Shown here: piece by piece, positions 1 through 11,970 of the stretch
Position numbering within the stretch: the first letter of the stretch is position 1
How the letters are laid out: each line of letters opens with the position of its first letter
Assembly (NCBI GenBank): GCA_028622995.1
Contig: JAJQJQ010000012.1
Coordinates: 4,030,001-4,094,000 of the forward strand
From: Panagrolaimus kolymaensis
Lineage: Eukaryota; Nematoda; Chromadorea; Rhabditida; Panagrolaimidae
Length of the DNA stretch: 64,000 bases
Reading direction: 5' to 3'
Translations under genes and position numbers: made by a program
Notes under the pieces: model-generated
What the model was told of the DNA's origin: nothing
The model's database searches: none
What the model saw: only the letters and a program-made list of their open reading frames with translations

Positions 1-3000
1 GCTTGCAAAAATAAAAGTAAAAATTATTTTTAATATTTAAATTTTGGTTTAATGGTTGATGGAATTCTCCAGAGCCTGCACATCTTCATAAACGTTTATA
101 ATCTACTGGGCATCAAACTCGGTGTAAATCTGCAAAACCAAGAAGATACTGCTTGCAAAAATAAAAGTAAAAATTATTTTTAATATTTAAATTTTGGTTT
201 AATGGTTGATGGAATTCTCCAGAGCCTGCACATCTTCATAAACGTTTATAATCTACTGGGCATCAAACTCGGTGTAAATCTGCAAATCAGCAAAGTTAAT
301 GCTTGCAAAAATAAAAGTAAAAATTATTTTTAATATTTAAATTTTGGTTTAATGGTTGATGGAATTCTCCAGAGCCTGCACATCTTCATAAACGTTTATA
401 ATCTACTGGGCATCAAACTCGGTGTAAATCTGCAAATCAGCAAAGTTATTGCTTGCAAAAATAAAAGTAAAAATTATTTTTAATATTTAAATTTTGGTTT
501 AATGGTTGATGGAATTCTCCAGAGCCTGCACATCTTCATAAACGTTTATAATCTACTGGGCATCAAACTCGGTGTAAATCTGCAAATCAGCAAAGTTAAT
601 GCTTGCAAAAATAAAAGTAAAAATTATTTTTAATATTTAAATTTTGGTTTAATGGTTGATGGAATTCTCCAGAGCCTGCACATCTTCATAAACGTTTATA
701 ATCTACTGGGCATCAAACTCGGTGTAAATCTGCAAATCAGCAAAGTTAATGCTTGCAAAAATAAAAGTAAAAATTATTTTTAATATTTAAATTTTGGTTT
801 AATGGTTGATGGAATTCTCCAGAGCCTGCACATCTTCATAAACGTTTATAATCTACTGGGCATCAAACTCGGTGTAAATCTGCAAATCAGCAAAGTTAAT
901 GCTTGCAAAAATAAAAGTAAAAATTATTTTTAATATTTAAATTTTGGTTTAATGGTTGATGGAATTCTCCAGAGCCTGCACATCTTCATAAACGTTTATA
1001 ATCTACTGGGCATCAAACTCGGTGTAAATCTGCAAATCAGCAAAGTTATTGCTTGCAAAAATAAAAGTAAAAATTATTTTTAATATTTAAATTTTGGTTT
1101 AATGGTTGATGGAATTCTCCAGAGCCTGCACATCTTCATAAACGTTTATAATCTACTGGGCATCAAACTCGGTGTAAATCTGCAAATCAGCAAAGTTATT
1201 GCTTGCAAAAATAAAAGTAAAAATTATTTTTAATATTTAAATTTTGGTTTAATGGTTGATGGAATTCTCCAGAGCCTGCACATCTTCATAAACGTTTATA
1301 ATCTACTGGGCATCAAACTCGGTGTAAATCTGCAAATCAGCAAAGTTAATGCTTGCAAAAATAAAAGTAAAAATTATTTTTAATATTTAAATTTTGGTTT
1401 AATGGTTGATGGAATTCTCCAGAGCCTGCACATCTTCATAAACGTTTATAATCTACTGGGCATCAAACTCGGTGTAAATCTGCAAATCAGCAAAGTTAAT
1501 GCTTGCAAAAATAAAAGTAAAAATTATTTTTAATATTTAAATTTTGGTTTAATGGTTGATGGAATTCTCCAGAGCCTGCACATCTTCATAAACGTTTATA
1601 ATCTACTGGGCATCAAACTCGGTGTAAATCTGCAAATCAGCAAAGTTAATGCTTGCAAAAATAAAAGTAAAAATTATTTTTAATATTTAAATTTTGGTTT
1701 AATGGTTGATGGAATTCTCCAGAGCCTGCACATCTTCATAAACGTTTATAATCTACTGGGCATCAAACTCGGTGTAAATCTGCAAATCAGCAAAGTTATT
1801 GCTTGCAAAAATAAAAGTAAAAATTATTTTTAATATTTAAATTTTGGTTTAATGGTTGATGGAATTCTCCAGAGCCTGCACATCTTCATAAACGTTTATA
1901 ATCTACTGGGCATCAAACTCGGTGTAAATCTGCAAATCAGCAAAGTTATTGCTTGCAAAAATAAAAGTAAAAATTATTTTTAATATTTAAATTTTGGTTT
2001 AATGGTTGATGGAATTCTCCAGAGCCTGCACATCTTCATAAACGTTTATAATCTACTGGGCATCAAACTCGGTGTAAATCTGCAAATCAGCAAAGTTAAT
2101 GCTTGCAAAAATAAAAGTAAAAATTATTTTTAATATTTAAATTTTGGTTTAATGGTTGATGGAATTCTCCAGAGCCTGCACATCTTCATAAACGTTTATA
2201 ATCTACTGGGCATCAAACTCGGTGTAAATCTGCAAATCAGCAAAGTTATTGCTTGCAAAAATAAAAGTAAAAATTATTTTTAATATTTAAATTTTGGTTT
2301 AATGGTTGATGGAATTCTCCAGAGCCTGCACATCTTCATAAACGTTTATAATCAACTGGGCATCAAACTCGGTGTAAATCTGCAAATCAGCAAAGTTATT
2401 GCTTGCAAAAATAAAAGCAAAAATTATTTTTAATATTTAAATTTTGGTTTAATGGTTGATGGAATTCTCCAGAGCCTGCACATCTTCATAAACGTTTATA
2501 ATCTACTGGGCATCAAACTCGGTGTAAATCTGCAAATCAGCAAAGTTATTGCTTGCAAAAATAAAAGTAAAAATTATTTTTAATATTTAAATTTTGGTTT
2601 AATGGTTGATGGAATTCTCCAGAGCCTGCACATCTTCATAAACGTTTATAATCAACTGGGCATCAAACTCGGTGTAAATCTGCAAATCAGCAAAGTTATT
2701 GCTTGCAAAAATAAAAGCAAAAATTATTTTTAATATTTAAATTTTGGTTTAATGGTTGATGGAATTCTCCAGAGCCTGCACATCTTCATAAACGTTTATT
2801 ATCAACTGAGCATCAAGTTCGGTGTAAATCTGCAAATCAGCAAAGTTATTGCTTGCAAAAATAAAAGTAAAAATTATTTTTAATATTTAAATTTTGGTTT
2901 AATGGTTGATGGAATTCTCCAGAGCCTGCACATCTTCATAAACGTTTATAATCAACTGGGCATCAAACTCGGTGTAAATCTGCAAATCAGCAAAGTTATT

Positions 3001-4031
3001 GCTTGCAAAAATAAAAGTAAAAATTATTTTTAATATTTAAATTTTGGTTTAATGGTTGATGGAATTCTCCAGAGCCTGCACATCTTCATAAACGTTTATA
3101 ATCAATTGGGCATCAAACTCGGTGTAAATCTGCAAAACCAAGAAGATACTGCTTGCAAAAATAAAAGTAAAAATTATTTTTAATATTTAAATTTTGGTTT
3201 AATGGTTGATGGAATTCTCCAGAGCCTGCACATCTTCATAAACGTTTATTATCTACTGGGCATCAAACTCGGTGTAAATCTGCAAATCAGCAAAGTTATT
3301 GCTTGCAAAAATAAAAGTAAAAATTATTTTTAATATTTAAATTTTGGTTTAATGGTTGATGGAATTCTACAGAGCCTGCACATCTTCATAAACGTTTATA
3401 ATCTACTGGGCATCAAACTCGGTGTAAATCTGCAAATCAGCAAAGTTATTGCTTGCAAAAATAAAAGTAAAAATTATTTTTAATATTTAAATTTTGGTTT
3501 AATGGTTGATGGAATTCTCCAGAGCCTGCACATCTTCATAAACGTTTATTATCAACTGAGCATCAAACTCGGTGTAAATCTGCAAAACCAAGAAGATACT
3601 GCTTGCAAAAATAAAAGTAAAAATTATTTTTAATATTTAAATTTTGGTTTAATGGTTGATGGAATTCTCCAGAGCCTGCACATCTTCATAAACGTTTATA
3701 ATCTACTGGGCATGAAACTCGGTGTAAATCTGCAAATCAGCAAAGTTAATGCTTGCAAAAATAAAAGTAAAAATTATTTTTAATATTTAAATTTTGGTTT
3801 AATGGTTGATGGAATTCTCCAGAGCCTGCACATCTTCATAAACGTTTATAATCAACTGGGCATCAAGCTCGCTGTAAATCTGCAAATCAGCAAAGTTATT
3901 GCTTGCAAAAATAAAAGTAAAAATTATTTTTAATATTTAAATTTTGGTTTAATGGTTGATGGAATTCTCCTTAGCCTGCACATCTTCATAAACGTTTATA
4001 ATCAACTGGGCATCAAACTCGGTGTAAATCT
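1..4031. repeat. 150-bp tandem satellite array
   Basis: About 27 head-to-tail monomers of exactly 150 bp fill the left edge, each beginning GCTTGCAAAAATAAAAG and carrying one EcoRI site (GAATTC), except that position 3369 alters the neighbouring bases of one copy. Left-hand monomers are nearly identical. From about 2353 rightward, variants accumulate (ATCAACTGG, CATCAAGTTC, CATGAAACTC). Most monomers end ATCAGCAAAGTTAAT or ATCAGCAAAGTTATT, but those ending at 150, 3150 and 3600 carry a different tail, AACCAAGAAGATACT. The last monomer stops at GGTGTAAATCT and joins Helitron coding sequence. No reading frame is kept through the monomer. The left end of the array lies outside the window. Confidence 0.99.
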
Positions 4032-7000
4032 ATGAGCCTTTTAATCCCATCCTTCATGGAGGTAAATTATTGAGCAAATATTTAGTTTGGTCCTTTACAA
4101 TTGTCGATAATGAGCGTTTAAAGTTTTTGCGATTGAATCAAAAGAAGTTACGAGTTGATACGTATACGGGTCTTACAGACTATTTGCGAAATGTTGGAGA
4201 AGCTAACGATTCGTTACCAGGAAAGAAGTTTGTTTTGCCCTCATCGTATACGATGGGACCTCGAAGCCAATCTGAATTTTTGAATGATGCGAATGCGATG
4301 TGTCAGAAGCATGGAAAGCCGAGTTTATTTATTACGAAAACGTGTAATCCCGATGATCCCGATATTACGAGACATTTATTCGAGAACCAGAGAGCCTATG
4401 ACAGACCCGACGTTGTTGATATCGTTTTTAATTACCACGTTAAGCAATTCGTCAAAGAAATGAAAAGTGGTATTTTCGGAAAAGTTAAAGCGTTCCTTTA
4501 CGTTGTTGAGTTTCAGAAGCGTGGATTACCACATATTCACAGTTTGTGGTGGTTTGAAGAAGAATGGAACGATATTGCGAAAATTAACGATTTCATTTCT
4601 GCGGAATTGCCAGATCGAGAAAGTGACCCCGTACTTTACGAACTCGTGGTGAAACATATGCTTCATCGACCTTGCGGAGAATACGATCCGAATGCTATGT
4701 GTATGCAGGATGGTACATGTAAACGTCATTTTCCGAAAGCGTTTAGCGAAGAGACAACGTTTGATGAAAATTCGTATCCGACTTACCGAAGGAGAAACGA
4801 CGGTAAACAAGCTACGGTCAACTTTAAAGGACGACCCTTTGTTCTTGATAATCGTTCCGTTGTTCCGTATAATGCGTATTTATTGAAGCGTTTCGGTTGC
4901 CACATCAATATAGAAGTGGTATGCAGTTTGAGAACAGTGAATTATTTGTTCAAGTATTTGTTTAAAGGTCCGGACAGAATTAATATTGAGATTAGTAGCG
5001 GACAAGTTAATTACGACGAGATTCAATGTTTCCTTGATGCGAGATATTTAAGCGCTCATGAAGCTTGCTGGAGACTTTACAAGTTCGATATGCATTTTTC
5101 GAGTGAAAGTATTGAGAGGCTTCAGGTTCATTTACCTGAGCAACAAACGATTGCGATGGCGGAAGATGCGACGATTGCAGATATGATTCGAGATGCGATG
5201 AAAAAATCGAAGTTATTAGCGTTCTTTGATTTAAACCGAAACGCGCCAAACGGAGTTAATCGAAATCTTACGTATACGGAGGTTTGCCACCATTTTACAT
5301 GGGACGCAAAGAAACGCGAATGGCATACACGTTTGAGAACTACGAAACCGAAATGTCCACGAATGTACGCTGTTAATCCGAAAAACACCGAATTGTTTTA
5401 TCTTCGAAAGTTACTTACCATTGTTAAAGGTCCGAGAGATTACGAAGATTTACGTAGAGATCCTTACGATCCTAATGCAATCCATGTAACGTTCCGCGAA
5501 GCGTGTGTAGCACGAGGATTAGTTGAATCTGATCAAATTTACTACGATGCGTTACATGAAGGAACGTTTTTCAACTTACCAAGAGAATTACGACGTTTAT
5601 TCGCACGAATCGTTGCTCATTGCGATGTTGAAGCTCCGTTATGGTTATGGAATCAGTTTCGTCATCAGTTAATCTCTGATTTACTTCGAAATCATCGCGG
5701 CGATGAAGATCTTGCGGAAAATTTAGCATGGCGTCAAGTTTTACGAATGATTATCAACAATGAGCGATCGCTTGAAGATTATCCAATCCTTCAAATGGTT
5801 GCAGAAATTGTTGGTATTGACGACGAAAGCGTTGATGTTACAGCACACCGAATTCGAGGTGATCAAATGAGAGGGACGTTGAATCCTGAACAAGCGAATG
5901 CGTATGAAGCGATTATGCAACGAGTCGTTAATCCAGATAATTCTGCGGCCTGTTTTTATATTGATGGCCCAGGAGGTTCAGGAAAAACGTATCTCTTTAA
6001 TTGTTTATTTTCGAATTTAGTTGCGTCCGATACCGATGTTGTTATTATGGCTTGGAGCGGTATTGCGGCAAGTTTATATGAAACGGGACGAACAGCTCAT
6101 AACGTATTTAAGCTTGATTTTCCGTTCGGCGAAGAAAGTCAATCCGGTGTAGTTTCTTCGGATTCACTTGGACAAGCGTTGCGTAAAGTTAAAGTTATTG
6201 TTTGGGATGAAACTCCGATGGCACCACGAAGAGCACTTGAAGTTGTTGATGAGAAGTTACGCGAAATTATGAATAACGACGTTCCATTTGGAGGAAAAAT
6301 TATCGTTTGCGGAGGAGATTTTCGTCAGTTAGGACCAGTTGTGAAAAACGGTACGCGTAACGATGTTATCCGAAATAGCGTTAAGATGAGTCCGCTTTGG
6401 CCGCTTTTCTCGGCGAATAAATACGATTTAATTAGTAACGAAAGAGCCGATAATAATGGAGATGATTTTGCGGAAACGATATTGAGGATTGGAAACGGAA
6501 GCGCAAACGATGTTCACGGTAAAGTATCGTTACCCGAAGAGTGTATTACTGAGAGTGATTTAGTTGAGGTTATTTTCGGCGATGTTATAAGGAATAACGA
6601 TTTAAATGCGTTTGCGTCTAGAGCTATTCTTTCTACGGTTAATGCTGAAGTTGACACGTATAACGAAGCGATTATCGATTTACTTGATAGCGATACCGAA
6701 AAGATTTATCAAGCTGTCGATCGAGTTGAAGATAACGTATTTGAGTATAGTCCAGAACATTTCGAAACGTTTAAGCCAAATGGTTTTCCAGCCTACAAGT
6801 TACGACTACGAGTAAATGCGGTAATAATGCTTATGCGTAACTTGAACATCCGAGAAGGTTTATGTAACGGAACGCGACTTATTGTTAAGAGACTTGAACG
6901 TAACATTATTGTTGCTGAAAAGTTAACCAATCGAAGCGATAATAGCGAAGATAACATCGTAATGATTCCACGAATTACGCTCCTCGACGATTCAAGCGTT

Positions 7001-7471
7001 TTGAAAATCTACCGCACACAATTTCCGGTTCGAGTTGCGTTCGCTTTAACGATTAATAAAGGACAAGGACAAACGTTCGATTGCGTAGGAGTTGATCTCA
7101 GTAAAGGAATTTTCACGCACGGCCATTGTTATGTTGCCCTTTCACGCACTCGTGCATGGGATAAGCTTCATATTAAATTGCCTTCCGACGATGTGAATAG
7201 TACGCGAAATATCGTTTACAACGAACTTTTGAACGACGATCCGCTTTCAGTTATGTTGCCAGATGTTCCAGATTATGCTGCTTTAAATCCCGATTGGAAC
7301 GTTGAGAACAACGTAAATATGGAAGTTGATGAAGAGCAGCGACCTATCGATGACGATAATCAAGTTTTAGAAAATGTTTCCGTTAACGATATCGTCGATT
7401 TAGAGTATGAGATTAGCGATGAGTGGAACGATAACGTTGAAATGAATGATATTGATAGCGATTCTAATTAG
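4032..7471 (+). mobile_element. Helitron, 5'-truncated Rep/helicase ORF
   Basis: This is the Rep-helicase of a rolling-circle Helitron transposon. Counting from 4070 there are 1,133 codons. The HUH nuclease motif is PHIHSLWW (His155 and His157), and the Rep tyrosines lie in YLFKYLFKG (Tyr292 and Tyr296). The Pif1-like helicase has Walker A GPGGSGKT (633-640), Walker B WDET, GGDFRQLGP (748-756) and a C-terminal INKGQGQTFD/VALSRTR block. Translation at 4070 begins on TTG, not ATG. The same frame is open back to the satellite junction and encodes YEPFNPILHGGKLLSKYL, the region that normally lies inside a longer Helitron N-terminal domain; in-frame TAA lies just upstream in satellite DNA. The core enzyme is therefore intact but N-terminally cut. 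Element termini were not located. Confidence 0.93.
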
Positions 7472-7486
7472 AATGAAGTTGCGTTT

Positions 7487-8093
7487 GTTACAGCGATGAG
7501 TTGCGTTTTTAGCATGTTTACAAGGTCTTATCAGTAGCAAGTACGAGATGTCATGCCTATTTTATGGGATAAATGTGTGCTTCCTCGGAAGCAAGTATTT
7601 GGTGCATTACGCTTAAATTACCTCAGGTGAGCCTCATGCTTAACAAATCGCATTGTTGACATTCTAATACTTGGTAGGATCATACGTAATAATTGCATTA
7701 GCGTTGCGTATAATAAGAGATAGGATTTTTTTGACCTTTTTAAAGGGTTTTATTTTCCTTATAAACGAGAAAAGTTGCGTCATGATGTTTTCAGGAGAAT
7801 GCGACAATAGTAGTTCAAGCAATAAGAGTTTTACGATGAGTTTATGTCAGCGATGAGTTGCGGCTTGACCATATATACAAGGCCATATTAGTAGCAAGTA
7901 CGAAATGTCATGCCTATTTATGGGATAAATGCGCGCTTCCTCGGATGTAAGTATGAGGTGCTTGCTTAAATCACCTCAGGTGAGCCACATGCTTAACATA
8001 GCGCATTGTTGACATTTTAATACCTGGTATAGTTATATGTGTTTATTGCACCTACGTACGAATACGATGGGGTTTCTTTGCCCTTTTAAAGGG
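7487..8093. repeat. Imperfect direct duplication downstream of Helitron
   Basis: Two copies of a block of about 250 bp (roughly 7487-7754 and 7849-8093) share GCGATGAGTTGCG, AGCAAGTACGA, ATGTCATGCCTATTT, ATGGGATAAATG, CACCTCAGGTGAGCC or its variant, CGCATTGTTGACATT and TTTTAAAGGGT. The copies differ by scattered substitutions and small indels, so the duplication is not recent. No coding potential is evident. Since the block directly follows the Helitron stop codon it may be the element's 3' non-coding part, but no CTRR end with a hairpin could be assigned. Confidence 0.75.
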
Positions 8094-8400
8094 TGTTGTT
8101 GACCAAAAAACAAACAACTATCCTCCAATATGCTGTGAACCTTGACGAGGTTTGGAGGCTTACTATTGAAGTTATTACTGTTTACAGTAATGCACTTTAA
8201 TAAACCAATACTCAGCAATTTGTTTGTTATTGTTTATGTTGTTCTAATTGTTTGGATGTAGCGTTTTCTCGATTCATTCATATTGTATTATTTTTTTGTT
8301 GTCGTAAATATTTAACGGTTCCGTAGATTTTCTTTTTTATAAAATGATTGTTTTAGTTTGAGGGACTTACCGAAGGTAAGGCCCCAATGTTCTTGTTATT

Positions 8401-11400
8401 ATGACTAAAAGACATAAAAAAACCCTAACTGGGCGTCCTGAAAGAAATTTAAATAAAAAACGAAGTTTGTTTCTCTTTTTCTTACGTTTATAATTTTTTT
8501 TAAGTGCGCATTCGAAATGAAGAAATACAAAAAGCTCCTCCTTCTGCTCTCCCATTTGAAAAGCCACCAAAGTTGTCACCAAAAAAGCCAAAAGATATAC
8601 GTAATGTTTTTTTATATTAACAATTGTTAAATTACTTCCTTTTTAGCACCACCAACTCATCAATATAGAATGCGTGTATGTGCTGATAAACCAATAGGTA
8701 TGTTGTATTTTTATTAAAGGACGACTACACTTTCTGTTTTTTTCAAATTGTTTCAAACGAACCGCGGTTCTGTCCCCAAGTGGTAAAGTGCTTTGAACAT
8801 CGAAAAACCGTAATGCTACAGTAATATCTCACTTCCAAATTACTGTAGCATTACGGTTTTTCGATGTTCAAAGCACTTTACCACTTGGGGACAGAACCGC
8901 GGTTCGTTTGAAACAATTTGAAAAAAACAGAAAGTGTAGTCGTCCTTTAAACCTCCAATTTGAAGCGAAAGTTTTGTTATGAGTGCGTTTATTTGCTTTT
9001 TTTTCTGTAAAGCTGAAAATATTTTTGCTTTTAAATTTTTTTTTGACAGCAAATATTTATTTATTTTTTTTGCTTTATTTTTATATTTTTTTCTTTTTCT
9101 TTTAAATGCTCAACGCTTAGAAAATTAGGTGACCAAAAAGCATAACCTTTTTTTGTGAATATAGTCTTGTGTTATTTTATATAATTTTTCACAAATAATA
9201 AACTTATTAGTTTATATTTTACATTTTTCTTTTTGATAGCCACGTTTGGATTACCTATTTTTTGGCGATGGTCTTTTATAGTTTACTAAAAGAAAATTTA
9301 TAACTATGATAGCTTTTTTGACTGCAGCCTTCTCCAAGGTTTACTTTGCCATTATATTTTTGGGCTATTTATCTCTTTAAATTTACTCATTTGGTTGTGA
9401 AATTTCTACTAATATTTCCAAAGCTTTTATAACTTTGCTTTGGTATCAAACTGAAGAAATGATTGTTTTGTAATTTAAGACACATGTTTACTATTACTAA
9501 AACTTTACCCTTTGTTTGTTTGGTAGATTAGAAGGCGTTGTTTCATATTATGATGACTCTAAACTTCCATGAATAGCTGTAGATAGTCATTATTTGAGAC
9601 ATGGCTTGTTTACATTTTTAGTTCGCTTTGAATTTCTAAGAGTACAAAATTCATATTTGGTACACAAAAAAAAAACAACAATAACACCACAAATAGATTG
9701 GGTTTAAACTGTAGCTTTATTTTCGATGAATTACAACAAATTTGTTTTGTTTATTAAACACCATTATAACTTTGTTCATTTTCAGATACAGAAAATCAAC
9801 AGGCTGTGGCTCAGAGATCTCAAGTAAGTTTTTGATTTCTTCATCCATTAGCTTGTCCCATATTTTCCACAATGTTTATGGAGCATAAATTTTTATTTTT
9901 TAGGATGATTCAATTTACGACTATGCAGATGTTCAAGATTTCGATAATGGTGCTCCTGTATCTCCTTCATATTTACCGCAGAATGTAAGTTTAACCGCAA
10001 AAAAAATCCAACGTTGTTTTCAACGAAGAAAATTCGGTACTGATGAAATGAGTTTAATTCGTTTTTTGTTTTTCAGATACATTTAACCAGCAAGAAAGAT
10101 CATGAAGATAAAGAAGCTGAAGCTATGGATACTTCAAAACCGCCTCCAAATGAACGACCGCCTAATGTAAGTTTAAATGTAAAAGAAAAATGGAATATTC
10201 GCTACACAAATGTATTAGAAAGAATTCCAAGTACCACCATAACCAATAATTATATTACTATGTTTGTTACAATTTATTTTATTTGGTTATTTTTTAGGAA
10301 GAATCATGCAATAATAAGAATGCTGGAATGAAGCCTATCGGTATTGCTGATGCTCATAGAACACCTCCAATTCCAAGACCTCGAAAAGTAAATTACTCTT
10401 TGTTATAATATCAAATTTTCTGTAAATTTTTACCAATTCTAACAACATTTTTGTAGCTTAGCTATGAAGATGACTTCGATGATGCTTTGATGAATATTGT
10501 TGACGTAAGTTTCTGAAAAGGGTTTTTTTCTTGATTTTATAGTTGATAAATAACGAAATTTGATTTTAGTGCGATGATAATGAAAGTGAACTTAGTGATT
10601 ACGTTGATGAAGATCCTGGTTCGATTCATAATACATCGGAAGATGATGATTTTGACTATAAAGATGTAAGTGACGCTTCAAATATCAGCATTCATTTTTT
10701 ATTGTTTTTTTTACAGATTAGAGAATATTCAAATAGTAGTGAATTTCTTTATGAAAGCTATGTAAACGCTATTGACTTAATGGAAGGACATTTAAGATCT
10801 TATTGGTAAGTTCAAATTTTTTTTCTATTAATGGCTTTACAGAAATTTCGAGATATAATAACCGCGTTTTACAAACATATTCCATGCCGATAATAATGGA
10901 AAGATAATATTAAAAATTTAATTCTGCTTTATTTTGTCTATCTTTAGTTAATTTTTAATTAATGATTATTTATAATGCAAAGAAAAAACGAAACAAAAAG
11001 AAAGGTCTTCTGAAGATTTTTTAAAATACAAGTAAACTTTTTTCCTTTTTTTTTCAGGGAAAATCTTACACTATTGAATGAATCAAGAAAGAAAATCATC
11101 AAAGAGCTTAATGGACAATTATCAAAATCAAGAAAATTCTCTGACATCGACGTTACTTATTTCAATGACAAAATTGGATTAATTGAGACAATCTTGAATG
11201 TTGGCATCCCTGTTGTTTCAAATATGAAAGCTTCTTATGTTCGAGATTCTCAAAAACAACAAGTGCTCTTTCAAGGTTTCAAATTCTCAAGACATTATTG
11301 CCAACCAAACACTTATGCCTGTACTTATAATGAAAATCCACCATATTCGAAATATTTTGGAACTCTAATTCAGTGCAATGGTTGTCTAGTTATCGATGAA

Positions 11401-11732
11401 AAAGGATTTCTCCAACTTGGTAGCTTTGTTAAACATTATCATGGTAACGTTAAAGAGGTAATTCATTTTTTTTCTAGATCTTTTATTATTTGATAAATTT
11501 AGGGTTATAAAGTTCGAGATCTTGTTACACCAAAATGTGATCCTGTGAAATTACCTCGACTTACTCCTGAAGGTGATAAAGCTGGAAAACGCTTTAAATT
11601 AAGCCAATTATTGAAAACAAAGCTTCAAGAATCTATGGAATACAGGTAAGCCCTCTATTTTTATTAATGTTAAATGATTAGATATTTTAGAGTAAATTAT
11701 TTTCTGGCCTTTATTTTAGACAAGTCTTATAA
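8401..11732 (+). CDS. Acidic proline-rich protein, 13 exons, unknown function
   Basis: Exons: 8401-8464, 8505-8600, 8647-8697, 9786-9823, 9904-9984, 10077-10166, 10298-10387, 10457-10504, 10570-10665, 10717-10805, 11058-11457, 11503-11645 and 11720-11732. Phases agree at every join, giving 432 aa ending in TAA. The N-terminal half is disordered: basic start (MTKRHKK), PxxP stretches (KPPPNERPPN, PPIPRPRK) and acidic Tyr-containing segments (DDSIYDYADV, SYEDDFDDA, DFDYKD) that could be phosphotyrosine sites. The C-terminal 200 residues look folded (from SYVNAIDLMEGHLRSYW through GYKVRDLVTPKCDP). I do not recognise the family. Intron 3 is about 1.1 kb and contains the fold-back element at 8718-8946. 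The shape suggests a signalling adaptor, which is inference. The 5' end (exon 1 start) is the least certain part. Confidence 0.7.
8718..8946. mobile_element. Perfect fold-back MITE flanked by TTAA
   Basis: Including the flanking TTAA at both ends (8714-8717 and 8947-8950), two 112-bp arms (8714-8825 and 8839-8950) are exact reverse complements, separated by a 13-bp spacer (ATCTCACTTCCAA). The element begins AGGACGACTACAC and ends with its complement. A TTAA target duplication is the signature of piggyBac-class transposition. No transposase is encoded, so this is a non-autonomous element. It lies only 20 bp inside the donor of intron 3 of the host gene, in non-coding sequence. Confidence 0.9.
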
Positions 11733-11970
11733 AAGTGATGTTTTAAAATAATATTTTTTAGTTGAACAACGACCGATCTAGGAAATTAAAATATCATAAG
11801 TTTTTATTTTTAATGTACAAATAAATGAAAAATGGTTTAAAAAACAGAAATAACAAAGCCTTTTTAAAATAGAATTCTGAGAGATCATTAAATAATTTGT
11901 TTGTTGATTAGTTTTAAAATCAATGAAAATGAAGAAAATTTGAAAGCATGTTTCGAGAACTTCCTAATTT

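Noticed and set aside
1..4031. Possibility that the 150-bp array is a CRISPR array
   Set aside because: The whole 150 bp repeats without unique spacers, and the surrounding DNA is eukaryotic.
4070..7471. Reading the TTG-led frame as a complete host helicase gene
   Set aside because: The HUH nuclease and Rep tyrosines ahead of the helicase identify a Helitron, and the frame continues upstream to the satellite junction.
8840..9052. 70-codon minus-strand frame
   Set aside because: It lies across one arm of the fold-back element and poly-T flank.
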